Below, in pieces: positions 21,480 to 32,315 of a DNA stretch of 64,000 nt. How positions within the stretch are numbered: the first letter of the stretch is position 1; each line of letters starts with the position of its first letter. Source of the DNA: Anthostomella pinea (taxonomy: Eukaryota > Ascomycota > Sordariomycetes > Xylariales > Xylariaceae). The stretch spans positions 1,922,001-1,986,000 of the forward strand of contig CAUWAG010000020.1 of NCBI GenBank assembly GCA_963556695.1, written 5' to 3'. The notes beneath the pieces were generated by a model that saw only the letters and a list, made by a program, of their open reading frames with translations, was not told the DNA's origin and did no database searches. Both the position numbers and the translations under genes were made by a program.

Positions 21480-22228
21480 CTTGAGCTGATCGCCAGAGCG
21501 TTGTCTCTGTGATATTGTCGGATTTCAACATATTATGTGAAAGAAGAAGAAGTCTGCAGGGGACAGCCACCTGCTTATGAATTGGGGGTCCCACAGGATG
21601 ACCAAAACATGCTCATAATACGCCACTGAGCACGTGTTAGAATGGAATTTGGCACTCGCGGCAGATAAGGTTCTGCTATGCAACTTCGGGCACACATGCT
21701 AAGTACCTAGGAAGACCTCGCTACCCCAATAGATTTTGTTATACTTTTCAGACCATAGTCATGTGGTGGGAGAGTTCTTGCGGCCGTCACCATGCTACAT
21801 CATATAAACTTGCTGCCTAGTATACCATTTTGGAAGGTTTTGGACCTGGTAACAAGGCTCGTAACCCCCTTCCGACATAAGACTTAAAAGCTTTAGGTTA
21901 CTTCAGGATTGAGTTTCCCAGCCCTCATGGGTGAGATCGCAAGGCACGAGTCTTCCGGGCATTTTCAATGTCTGGGTCTAGATTCTTTGAATTTGATCTA
22001 CTTATCAGAGACAAAATAAGAATCGAAGGAGTTGTTCAAAGGGATAGGTCCCATATCATCGTCACCTAGAACATATGTAATGGAAATTCCTTGATACATA
22101 CCCAAAGGGGCGAACTTATTATGAAGGACACCGCTTCTAGCACCTTCCGGTATGTTCTGTGGCATGCAACACCCGATCATGCTTCATCTTATTCATATAT
22201 ATACGTCCACCGCACCCGTATCCTCCCC
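21480..22228. other. Intergenic; no gene recognised
   Basis: AT-richer spacer between the split LRR-like gene and the 3' end of the RRM-like gene. Nothing with coding character is visible. Confidence 0.55.
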
Positions 22229-23362
22229 TCACGCGAGAACATAATCGCAGGGGTCGTCTGCGAACAACACCAGCACCCCAGCCCACGCACAGCCAGTCCG
22301 TCCTCTCTGGTCCAACAGATATTGGAGGACAGCCTGAGCCCCCGTCTGAAAACCGGCGAATTCCAGACGAACCATGCGGCGACCAAGCTTGCGCGTTCCG
22401 CAGGGAGTAACGTCCACCGCGTCTATGAGGCCCAACAAATTTCCTTCTGCGATTCCGACTCCGAGCCACGTGTAGATGCATTCTTCGGTAACTACATCTT
22501 CCGGACCGTGCAGAAGCAGGACTCGGGAGGCGAGCTCGGGGCTGGTGACTTCGGATAGCTTGGTCATGCTGCCCCTGGCGCTGAGCTGGTGGGAGTCGAT
22601 CCAAAGACGGCCTTGGGAGACCAGGCGTAGGAGTTCGTTCGCACCAGCGTGGTCGAAGAACGCAACTCTCGCGGTGGTTGCGTCAGTCCTGTCGTCGGCC
22701 CTTGGACCAGCACACTCGATGACGATGTTGAAGATCCTCCCGGTTCTTCCCATTTCCTTGATTGCATTGATCAACTTGTCGACGGTGCAGCTATTGGGCA
22801 CGTTTTCGAGCACGACCACCCATTGTCCGGATGGGAATGTCTTCAGCGGTTGGTGTTGACACTGAGTGCTTTGGTCGGCCGTGGTCAAAGAAGCTGATCT
22901 CGGGTTGCCGGGTGCTGCTTTCGCGTCGGTAAGCACAGCAGCGTATGTTCGTGACGCTCCGGCGCGATTCACTCTGGCCGGCGCTCCTCCTGGAAAATCA
23001 TTGCTGGCTGCCTGCATTCCAGTGGTTGGACTAGCGTGAGCTGACATCTTGGCCTGACCAGTATGGTAGTCCTTGGGTGCACGTACCTCAGTGTTGGCAG
23101 TCTTAACATTGTGAAGCTCGGCTTTTGTAGGACCCGCAGCAGTAGGGGTACTGCTGCTTGTCATGATAACGGTGGGCAGAGGGTTGACGTTCATGGGCCT
23201 GACTTGGGGAGGTCTGGTCGGAAGATGCTGGCTGTCTTGTCGGGAGGGACGGACGAAATCGACAGGGAAGCTGATATCATAGAGCAAGATGTGGTCACGC
23301 AGCTCTTGTTGGCCCTCGGGCTGGTTGTTCATGATATCCAGATAGTTGGATAACTGGACCAT
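22229..23362 (-). CDS. RRM-like (RNA-binding) protein, 377 aa
   Basis: Intronless minus-strand gene with an ATG at 23362 and TGA at 22229. Residues 1-175 are low complexity (Pro, Ser, Thr, Ala rich). Residues ~180-255 read as an RRM: strand WVVVLENVP like RNP2, helix TVDKLINAIKEMG, strand IFNIVIECAG, RNP1-like ATTARVAFFD, then helix ANELLRLVSQG. A second RRM-like half (SRVLLLHGPEDVVTEECIY ... RRMVRLEFAGF ... AVLQYLL) spans ~270-350. RNP aromatics are only partly present, so RNA binding is an inference. No nuclear localisation signal or enzymatic domain is evident. Confidence 0.68.
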   Translation of the reverse strand: MVQLSNYLDIMNNQPEGQQELRDHILLYDISFPVDFVRPSRQDSQHLPTRPPQVRPMNVNPLPTVIMTSSSTPTAAGPTKAELHNVKTANTEVRAPKDYHTGQAKMSAHASPTTGMQAASNDFPGGAPARVNRAGASRTYAAVLTDAKAAPGNPRSASLTTADQSTQCQHQPLKTFPSGQWVVVLENVPNSCTVDKLINAIKEMGRTGRIFNIVIECAGPRADDRTDATTARVAFFDHAGANELLRLVSQGRLWIDSHQLSARGSMTKLSEVTSPELASRVLLLHGPEDVVTEECIYTWLGVGIAEGNLLGLIDAVDVTPCGTRKLGRRMVRLEFAGFQTGAQAVLQYLLDQRGRTGCAWAGVLVLFADDPCDYVLA

Positions 23363-24963
23363 GTAGTTTCAGGTTCCAACACTAGTCTGAAGGCTGGAAG
23401 CGGACGGGAGAAGGGATTCACCGTCAGGAAGATTGTTGGCGTGGGGAAGGTTGGGTGTCTCCTATAGTGATGGCTTCAAAAGAACGTACAGAGAGCGTTC
23501 CCGTGGAATGATCGCTATGGTGATAATATGACGATATCTATCGGGATAGACTCACGGAGGAGAGCATTGACCCAGAAACAGTTGTTGAACGTAAAACTCC
23601 GTCTTCAGCTGTGAAGGATCAGGCAGAGGTTGTATGTGTACAGATAGTCTGCACTGGGACCATTCTACACAGAAGAAAGGTCACCCGCGAGCCACTGATG
23701 AGTTCCGACTTGATGCAGCGCCTGGAGGAGATGCTAACATAGCACCCATAGGCCCGCAGTGGCTGGCCATATCTGATCTATCGTACTGATTGTATGTTCC
23801 CTGACAGCCGACATGTTTCGCTCGTCTAGGATATTTCCAGGTTACTACAAACTGACAGTTCCCCACTTGGTCACTTGAATAGCATCTGATCTCGAGCTTT
23901 GATCCGCTAACAGGTCATTGATTTTGTTTCTATCAACGTGTCTGCAAATCTAACTGTTTGTGTCCCGATGAACAAGAATAATTGCCACATGCTGATATCC
24001 ACACACTATGACTCGTTCTCTGTGAGTTTCCCCCTGTGGAGTCGTTTAACAGCCGGTCGCAATGAATCAGACGAGCCACGATTGTGTGGATTCTGGTCGA
24101 CTTGAAACAGGAGAATCGTGCCGTGGTGCTCATCCCTTCGGAGTCACGAGGAAGCTGACTCATACTTGAGCTTCAACATCATCTCCATGCGCATATTGCG
24201 TCTTTAGGGGTAAAGAGCTGAGACAATGAAAACAGGATGGGATTTTGGCTCTGTGTCCAGGGAAATGTGCTTCCTCTCAGGAATGATAATTGCCTTCTGA
24301 GAGAGCAGTCAGTTGGTGGAAAGGATATCAGGTTTGAATTTATATGTTTACTTGGTGTTTCCAAAATGTGTCATCGCAGTGATGCCATTTCCCACAAGGA
24401 CTGTAGATTGCTGAGCCCGCTGCCATACTGCGATAATGGGCGGCACAGTCAATTAATCGGAGGGCCAATGTCAGTTTCAAGCGGTGCCTGATTCGTCTTT
24501 GTGTGCGAGATTCTAAAAGACAAGCTGAGAAAAATCCGCGAAGATGTGTTTCATCTAGAGACGAAACGAACGAAACTGTTCGCAGATGAAGCCCGAGTCG
24601 GAATGGTGTTTCGCAACGTGTAGTATGAGTCGCAATGTTTGCGGAAAAGACCTCTTGCTGTGATGATTGTATGAAGTCTAGGAAATTTACTGCTTCGGAC
24701 GGGACATATAAAGTAAGAAGTTGAGAAGTAATCTGAAAGTCCTAGTACCACACTTCTTCATCCTGTTCAACACTCGTACGCTATCGAACTCCCAGGCATA
24801 GACAGCCGTACATTGTATCAAGCCCAATACTATCAACCTTTCCAGAGATATTTCGGACCAGCAGAGGCTAGATTTCACCTGGCCGCCGTTTTTTGCTCGG
24901 GCTGCTATACTCGAACGTCTTAGTCGACAGCAGGAGGGCGACTTGCCTTCTACGTCGACTACA
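23363..24963. other. Intergenic; no gene recognised
   Basis: Divergent spacer between the minus-strand RRM-like gene and the plus-strand deaminase-like copy B. Only short unsupported frames. Confidence 0.55.
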
Positions 24964-26584
24964 ATGTCGGCAAATTTGGCTTTCTGTCGTGAGGTTTTAT
25001 CACCCGAAGAGCCTTCATCGACAGAGAACAACATCCTGGGCAGCAATCTACGCCCGCTTAACGACAGTGCACTCGAGCGTGACTTCATTCAAGGCTGTGC
25101 TCTCTTACTTTTACGAATACGTGAAGGGAAGCGAGCTTCGGGTGAAGTTACTGCCACTGCTCTCCGGTTTTGTGAAGGAGTGGGAGACCCACATCAAAGT
25201 CCAACATACACCCTATATATTGCGAAGAATGCCGGCACTCTGGCCTCTCGAGACCTCATCGGCCATCTCCAAGGGTGGATGCACACTCCTTCAACAGTTA
25301 GTGACATCAATCGCCTTGATCGAATGGATCCCTTGTGGAGAGCAATCCTGGAACACACTGCCCAGCGTATCAAATCATATCACAAGTGCCACACCGACAA
25401 TAGATTCAGATCCTGCCAGGAGGCGCTTGACGGTCACATGATGTGCTCGCGAAAGCCCTAATGGTGAATAGCCCTTCGTACAGTTTTTGATCGCGCTGCG
25501 TGATGTCTTGCACCGTGTTGAGGAAGCTTATGGTGTAATTTCTACTGCCAGACCGGTTGAGAAAGCCGTCAACTTAAGGCACCAGATTTTGGAACAGTGC
25601 TATGTGTTCACCCTGCGTCATAATTACATGATCGAGCATTTCAAGCCTTGTATCTGGGAATATGAAAGAACACCATTCTTAAGTAAGCCACTGCTCTTCG
25701 GTATCGACAGCATTGAAAGGTTGGCCAGAGTTCCTGCAGCCTTTATGAGCCTCATCAAATTCCGCCAGCAACTTGCCAGCATCCACGCGACTTTCACGAC
25801 AATATGCGTCAACCCTCAAAGGAAATATGATCTGGAGTACGAAATTGATCGCGATCAGGTTATCTCTGAAGTCAAGGAAATGCCAGGAAAAGGAATGGAA
25901 GAGAATGCAGAGGAAATTGTCGGGCAGGACAGGCTTGTCGTGGTCCACGCTGAAATGCAGTTAATGTCAAACAGTGCGTGGGGGCTTTTTGATGGGTGAA
26001 AACGTATATTCTGGTGTAATCCGTGTTCTTGTTGTATCTGTGTGAAAATCCTTCTGTGAGCTAAGTGGCCTAAAAATGCCCTATTGGCCTTGTTGGTGCA
26101 CTGCCACCTCCCTGAACGCCACGGTGGCTTGCGCGCCATTCAACAGTCAATTGCCGACTTCCTCGGTACGAACAAGACAAAGGCTACAGAGAACCTGAGT
26201 GGCCTGTACAACTTCATAGGTTGTAGCAAAGCCCCCTGCTACCTATGTGCCAGCACGATTAATCACGGAACACCCTTCAAGATGAGCGAGCCGCACTGGA
26301 AGGTCTATTGGTGTTGGGGCGTTCCTCGCGACTTGATGATGTACCAACCTATTCACCGCGCCTTTGAGAGACTCAATGGCCAACTCGAGCAATCCGTGTC
26401 TATCAGAGCGCAAAACGGCTACCGGAGCCTACGGCCTCGAGGGGAAACGATTGTTGACCCGCCGAGCGCGACTGGAAGAACACCTGCCGAAGAGTCTGTG
26501 CTCAGGAGGTTGAAAGAATACATATTTCGATACGGTCTCTACTTTGGTGTACCACCCGGGAACCAGAGACAAGCGCCAAGTTAG
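24964..26584 (+). pseudogene. Zinc-deaminase-like gene, copy B (HAE / PCYLC), interrupted
   Basis: Starts at an ATG at 24964. The first frame (to 25461) holds the helical domain shared with copies A and C (LYIAKNAGTLASRD, DPLWRAILEHTAQRI). The second part (from ~25472) is in another frame and contains HAEMQLM (HxE at 25946-25954). I found no phase-consistent intron joining them. The third part, in the same frame as the second, contains NFIGCSKAPCYLC (PCxxC at 26234-26248) and ends at 26584. Between HAE and PCxxC sits a ~175-bp non-coding insert with stops, flanked by GTCAA on both sides and related to a repeat at 12.65 kb. Insert plus one flank is 180 nt, so the frame is unchanged across it. 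Probably a cytidine-deaminase-fold protein before disruption; substrate unknown. Confidence 0.7.
25971..26145 (-). mobile_element. Short dispersed repeat, copy 2, inserted in deaminase-like copy B
   Basis: Bounded by GTCAA at 25966-25970 and 26146-26150, a probable 5-bp target duplication. In reverse complement it begins TGTTGAATGGCGCGCAAGC and shares GGGAGGTGGCAGTGCAC and GGGCATTTT with the copy at 12649-12815. It lies between the two zinc-motif coding halves. No canonical GT/AG intron of the right phase covers it, which favours insertion over an intron. Confidence 0.62.
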
Positions 26585-27406
26585 AAAGGAAGTGAGAGCT
26601 TCCAAACCTGCTTACATAGGAAGATAAGATAGACGTAGAACTGCAATAGAGTCCATGAACATTTGAGTATTTGATAACAAGGTGGCCGCTAGCAGTGAAG
26701 TCTACCAGCGTACGTGTGAGTGATCTCAATTTGGTGCCACAATTTACGATCCACGACTGCGTGCGACTGCCAGATTCAAGCTCGTCGACGACTATGTCAT
26801 CATGCGTGGTTGGAAAACCATGTGGTATTTCAGGTCAGCATTGTTACACGTAACACGATGTTGGCCACATCGCAAGATACGTTGGTATGACCACCCAAAC
26901 AAAGTCCCTAGGAAGCTGAGGGACATCTTCGGGAAGCTTCACGCACTACACATTCAGCTGTTTTCTCCAGATTCCGTCACTTATGTGGGACCGGGCCGTG
27001 TTTATTGGGCATCCAACTTTGTTGTATAAATGTCGCACTGAGCACAACAGCGCTGATCGCTCCAACACCATAGGCCTCTTTGTTCCCAAGAGTCTCACAG
27101 CTCCCTAGAATGTCGTGACCCTGTATTTTTCTGTCCTCGTGGGCGGTCCTGTGGTACACTCCTTGAGAAAAGGGCCCTAAATGGTCCATAAGTGGTTTTG
27201 CCATCTCCATAAACCGATTTCATCTTTTCCCATACTGTCTTTCCCCATACTGGGCTCGGAATTCTGGGGAGGCTCTGACTGATCAAGAGTTTCGGGCTCA
27301 GTTCCCGCTGTCTATTTGTTAGCCTTGCCCGGTTCCCAGTGCATGCACCCACTGAAGCCCTCGATATAGAACTTTTCACATATCATCGCCTCTCGGTCCA
27401 CTCACA
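26585..27406. other. Intergenic; no gene recognised
   Basis: Spacer between the deaminase-like copy B and the WL-repeat gene. No supported frame; the right end is the promoter of the gene at 27407. Confidence 0.55.
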
Positions 27407-28689
27407 ATGGCTGAGGAAGAAGAGCCTGGCGATGCAAGACTCGCGGCGTCTCGCAAATGGTTGGGAGATCGCGACGGGTTTCAAGGAGCCCAAATCATGT
27501 CCTGCACCACCCTAGCTACGGCGCATGGCATCTCAGCGAAGGAAAGAATGAAAATAGCTTCCATCCTGGCGCGGAACTCCGAGTCCGTGCACTGGAAATA
27601 CGGAGAGGACGGCCTAGTCCGGTACCCCAGCCGCGACCGCGCGGGTGGTATCCTCGACATGTGCGAAGCACTCCTTGACGTCTTCAAGAACAAGACAGCC
27701 GACGATCATGAATGGCTGGTTCAAGCACTCAAGGCCGGCTTGGAGAGTGTGTTCATGATAATCGATGGGAAGCAAGAAAAATTGATACTGCGGCCTCTGG
27801 TCGACACATTCTTCCTCCAAGGGATCGCAGCCAATCCATCCTTTTCGGCAAGAGGTTCTCATATCTCTCGTCACCTATACGGCGACACGACGGCCCAGCA
27901 CGCCCCGATGTACCGCATCCGCCGCCCTCTCCTGGAGCTCCGGGGTATCGATGCGGCATTCCGACAGTGTGAAAGGAGTCGAACATACCTAGCCCCGGAA
28001 AGCCTTGGAGCAATGCTTGTGCCCTTCGGAAATACTTTCGGTGGCATCACAGACATGCGAGCCAAATTGGATATGCTCCAGATCCTTGTCGGCAAATGGG
28101 ACCCCGAGGGCAGCCCTGCCGACCTCGAGAAGATCGAACAGGCCGATGCCAAGGCCGCTACACTAACAGGCGAAGAGAAACGTATGATGATCTACGTGGG
28201 TAGGCAATTACGATGGTACGCCGCAGCTCACGCAGTCTATCGAGCTCAGTTCCTATCAACCGAAAGAGGCCGTCGTTGGCTTGCAGCCCGAGATCCTCAA
28301 AGGGAGGAGACTCGGGAGAAGACAAGCTTCGATTCCGGCCAGGTGCCTGGCTTGGAACGAAACAGGGGCACAAGTGGCTTGAAAGTGACGACGGGCAGAA
28401 ATGGCTGAACTGTCAACTCACAGTTACGGAAGATGGACGAGAGGTCCCCGTGGACTTCAGCCTGATCTGGTTGAAGGAGACCGACACGGGGCGCGCCTGG
28501 CTCAAGAGCGATGCAGGTAAACGATGGCAAAGAACCTATCCCGGTATATGCGAGAGAGCGACACCAGCGGCTCGCCTCAACCAAGACGCCTTTTACAATA
28601 TCCAAAATATGCCCCGGGGCGTATTCTGGGATGTACCTCCAACGACTTGGCAATACGTCAGATTCGAGCCCAAAATGAAGGATGCTTGA
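27407..28689 (+). pseudogene. Uncharacterised fungal protein with WL repeats, frameshifted
   Basis: An ATG at 27407 (CACAATGGCT) opens 333 codons with good protein character: an acidic start, helical middle (EWLVQALKAGLESVFMIIDG) and the segment FLSTERGRRWLAARD. The same repeat type then reappears in a different frame, as WLGTKQGHKWLESDDGQKWL and WLKETDTGRAWLKSDAGKRW, running to 28689. The switch falls between about 28295 and 28340, where no intron would fit, so one base has probably been lost or gained. The repeats (T..G..WL..) are seen in uncharacterised fungal proteins; function is unknown. A sequencing error or a genuine break are both possible. Confidence 0.62.
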
Positions 28690-30368
28690 AATGAAGTACC
28701 TGATCTTCTGTTATCTTCGGCAGGGGAGGATCGCGGCGTTCGTTGTATGGCATTCAACGAGGTTGTGAGAGAGTATGGCCTTGGGTGACCGCACTCCGTG
28801 TTCCGTTGTCTTGCCTTCGATAGTTTTCCACCTTCTCCTGTCTCAATTTTCTTCATCCTCCCTTTAGTATGGGCATTGCGAACTTATCATTCTTCTCTGC
28901 GGTTCCGACTTTCGAATTGGCTTGCTTTTTTTAACGTAGTTGATACTGGCCAGTCATACACGTAGGCTAAATAGCAACGTCGGTACCGTAGAACTATTCT
29001 GTCTGCCCAAGGCTTCGAACTAGGAGTGTTTGGGTTGACTGATTTACCCAGTCGTCACCCTCTTTGAGTAGATGCGACCTGGAGCTATGATAACCTTCTA
29101 AACTTGGTTGACCAGCACGTGCCAGTCACGCGTTCACGCGATCAGGACGCCCCTTTACCAGCTATTCCTTCACCACGTAGCACTTCCAAAGAGCCCCCTG
29201 GAGCATCAAGTGGGAGTCTCAATCTACATGCCGAACAACGCTGTCGCTTGTACTTCTGACGATAGCTTCCATTCAAGCATCTAAGATACCTTCCCTGAGT
29301 GCTCAAGCGTTCTCATCAATACACCCAAATTTGTATGTCTCCATGCTCTGCTGTTAGAAGATGTCACCAGACAGCTCGAATATAGGATCTACCCATTGAT
29401 TACCTTGGTAGCCATACACGTGAAACTGCCTGTATCATGGGTAGATCATCTAGTGCACTTCTTATAAATGATCCAAGCTCCTCGGTCCTTGTGTGGTCAG
29501 CCCCGAACAAAGCTGACAGATGGTTTCAGTAGACTGTTAGATGAAGAGTCAAAGACTCTCACGGACCATCATATTGAATGACGCACAGTCCTGACTATAC
29601 CAGTGAATATTTAAACAGACGGGCTAGCCAAATCCTGAGAGTTGTCTTCCTTGGCCTCTGGAAATGCTTCACGTGTGTCTTGAGCGCCACCCCTTTTCTA
29701 CCTGCCATCATGTTTGACATATTCGTCACTCCCATGATACAATACATTGGAATTAAGCCAACATCTACTGTCAGGACGCTTGATCACTCAATGGAACCGA
29801 AGTCGTGGACCCTGGCTGGGCTCTCATCGTCCCTTCTCCTTGCCTGTCGTCCTTGTCGACACCCCTTGTCGACAGCCCTCTTCATCCCTTCGTCCTCGCC
29901 GACGCTCCCTGTCGTCGCCAACACCCCTCGTTCCCTCTGCTGCTCCTCGTCATCGTCGACGCCCCTCGTCATTGTCAACGCCCCTCGTCATTGTCAACGC
30001 CCCTCGTCATCGTCAACACCCCTCGTCCTTGCAGATGCCCAGGTCATTGCTATGCCCCATCGCCTCTGACAACATGATGAGTCAGTCTAAGCTTGGACCG
30101 CCTTCCACAGAAGATTCCGGTAGTGTTGTGGTACTTGCCTCTTCCATGTGCTGCTTTCCCATTCCCCACGGTCTCATCTTCCTCATTCTCCCATGCTTGA
30201 GTGACCACCATTTCCGAGCAGACCAAGCCCCAGCATAGGAGACCACATCCCAAGTCGATACCAGTAAGTTATCTACGTCCCGTTTCTTCTTCCATACAAT
30301 GCGCAGGGTCCACTAACATCCTGCTCTCGCCAGGACCACCATCGCAAGCAGCCGCATCGATCGCAACC
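28690..30368. other. Intergenic with a 19-bp minisatellite; no gene recognised
   Basis: About 1.1 kb of spacer, then a C/T-rich stretch with GTCGTC and CCCCTCGTC motifs and a 19-bp tandem repeat, leading into the leader of the gene at 30369. The forward frames at 29578-30238 follow this low-complexity DNA and are not called. Confidence 0.5.
29941..30030. repeat. 19-bp tandem repeat
   Basis: Three units of CGCCCCTCGTCATTGTCAA at 29960-29978, 29979-29997 and 29998-30016 (the third with one change), flanked by partial units on both sides. Lies in C/T-rich DNA 350 bp upstream of the next gene. Confidence 0.9.
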
Positions 30369-30967
30369 ATGCCTCCCAAGACCTACGAGGAAAGCGCGCC
30401 AGCGGGCAACAGCAAGATCCTTCCGCCCACTTCTGAGCGTGATGGTGCCGTCTCCGAACTCGAGGTTGCCGTCTCCGGTCTCAAGGTCAGCGAGTCGAAG
30501 GGCAAGTCCAAGGCAGTGGCTGATCGCGAGGAGGAGCCCGAGGCAGTGGCCGATGGCGGAGAGGAGGTCAGTATCCCAATCACTTTGCATCATTTTCCTC
30601 GTCGCTTCGGTCCCTTTACTAACAGATATCTACGAAACAGGCACCCGACGCCCCCTCCGGCCAGGCCAAGGGCAAGGGAAAGGGCAAGAAGAAGAAGCGC
30701 AAGATTCTCGTTGTCCCGTTCTACATCAACACGGGCCCCGAGGTCCTTCAGACGGACATCCACGCTCAGGATGGCCCGTTCTTGAAGGAAGATGGAACCC
30801 CGTTCGGCAAAGACAATGACAGCAGCGATTCCGAGCGCGAGCTGGCGGCCAAGATCCCCGCCGGTCAGATCACCACCCAACGACACTCCAAGGGCGATGG
30901 CAGCCGCTGGAAGCCGGGCAGAGCAGGAACCTCGCAGGACATGGACGAGACTGTTGAGCCCAAGTAG
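30369..30967 (+). CDS. Small Lys-rich protein of unknown function, two exons
   Basis: Exons 30369-30566 and 30641-30967 give 174 aa. The 74-nt intron has GTCAGT, a perfect TACTAAC branch site and CAG. Exon 1 is acidic and Ala/Glu/Ser rich. Exon 2 begins with a short basic stretch (GKGKGKKKKRK) that could act as a nuclear localisation or nucleic-acid contact, then a compact segment ILVVPFYINTGPEVLQTDIH and a polar tail. I do not recognise a domain. Composition and the clean intron support a real gene; no enzymatic role can be assigned. Confidence 0.7.
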
Positions 30968-32315
30968 GGAGAGAGGGTTTGCGACCTAGGAACATGGTGT
31001 TTCGGATTGGTTTCACTTCTTGCATTCTGGCGTTACTGTACAGATCCGGCTTCAAGCTCGGCTTCTCGACTTGGTAATCGTCAACGTTGCAGATAGGGTC
31101 ACAGGGAAACAGGCAAAGTCACAGGGAAATAGGGAAGGCGACAGGGAAATAGGATGAATTGACAACGTATCTCCCACATTTCTCTCGCCAAATTCTATTC
31201 AATGAGACCGAGTGAAGCGAACATGGAGATTATCAAGCTGCTGTACACCTTATTTTTCTTTTCCTGCACAGGTTCCCCTGCCGCGAGACAGCTACAGAGT
31301 TGTCGTGGTTGCTCTGCTGTAAGCCAATACGGCCTGCGACAGCTCAGAGGTAGTCACCAAGTTATGGAAACCGTCAACCCAAGCGGAGTTCTCTACGATG
31401 TTGATTGAAGGGCGCCTCGGCGATGGCGGTAAAAATCGATACATTGCTTACCCTTACCATACAAGTAAGCTTAGATACCGACCGAGACTTCCTGCGTGAG
31501 ACCGACTGTTTGCACCGCGAAGAATGCCTGCTGCAAACCTATTCCGATCCACCAGCCGAAGACGAACTGATAGGCATGCCATTCGGGCCAATGCGGTTCC
31601 TGCTGAAAGTCGTAACCGCCGAAAGTGTCAGAAGGCCAACCATATGGGGGGTAAATGATATGTTGATCTGCAGAGAGGTGCAATACTAATCAGGTGCGGA
31701 AGCACTGTATATGTAAATGAGTGGTTCCTTTGTTGTCGGGATGCTCCCTGACAGAAAGTCGTAACCGCTACAAGTCGTAAGAAAGCCACCATTGACTGCT
31801 GGGCTGAAGATAGGCGCAGTTATCATCGACAGCCAGTAGTAGCCAGTTCTTTGGGTAATTTCAAACGATGATATAGCACGTTGGCTCTTTCTTGCGCCAT
31901 CTGGTACTCTATTATTAGTCACATGGCCTTCACTAATCCACACATCGTGAAGTGTGACAAAATATGCGGTGACTAGATCGTTGTCTCGCTGCAGAATTGC
32001 AGCCGTGTCAACTTATCTCACCTAGATCGTTGGGTTCGGATAATCTCTCTCTTTCATACAGTATGTGACATGAATCCTACAATACTCGTGTTTGGGCAGC
32101 TTCCAACATGTCTCATCGTGTGCAATACCAGTAAGAAGTTGGCTCTAGGGTCATCAACTCATCGCCTTGAGTCAATCAGATGGTAACGGCCACAGACTCT
32201 CGCGGCTTTCTTGTACTATAAATCTCACAGCCCATGCTCCTCAATTACTTTCCAATACTCTCTGTAGATCAAAATCCCCACGACTCCATTCAGCAGTGCA
32301 CTCTTGTGAATCAAA
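30968..32315. other. Intergenic with short repeats; no gene recognised
   Basis: Contains a 3 x 20-bp repeat at 31099-31158 and two diverged copies of a segment with GAAAGTCGTAACCGC (near 31607 and 31757). The right end is the promoter of deaminase-like copy C. Confidence 0.5.
31099..31158. repeat. 3 x 20-bp tandem repeat
   Basis: Three consecutive 20-bp units, each built on CACAGGGAAA or GACAGGGAAA followed by CAGG or TAGG, with a few substitutions between units. Confidence 0.85.

Noticed and set aside
25971..26145. Insert in deaminase copy B read as an ordinary intron
   Set aside because: Candidate donors (GTGCGT, GTGGGG, GTCAAA) do not match the phase of the only good acceptor (CAG at 26146), and a related repeat exists elsewhere; RNA could still overturn this.
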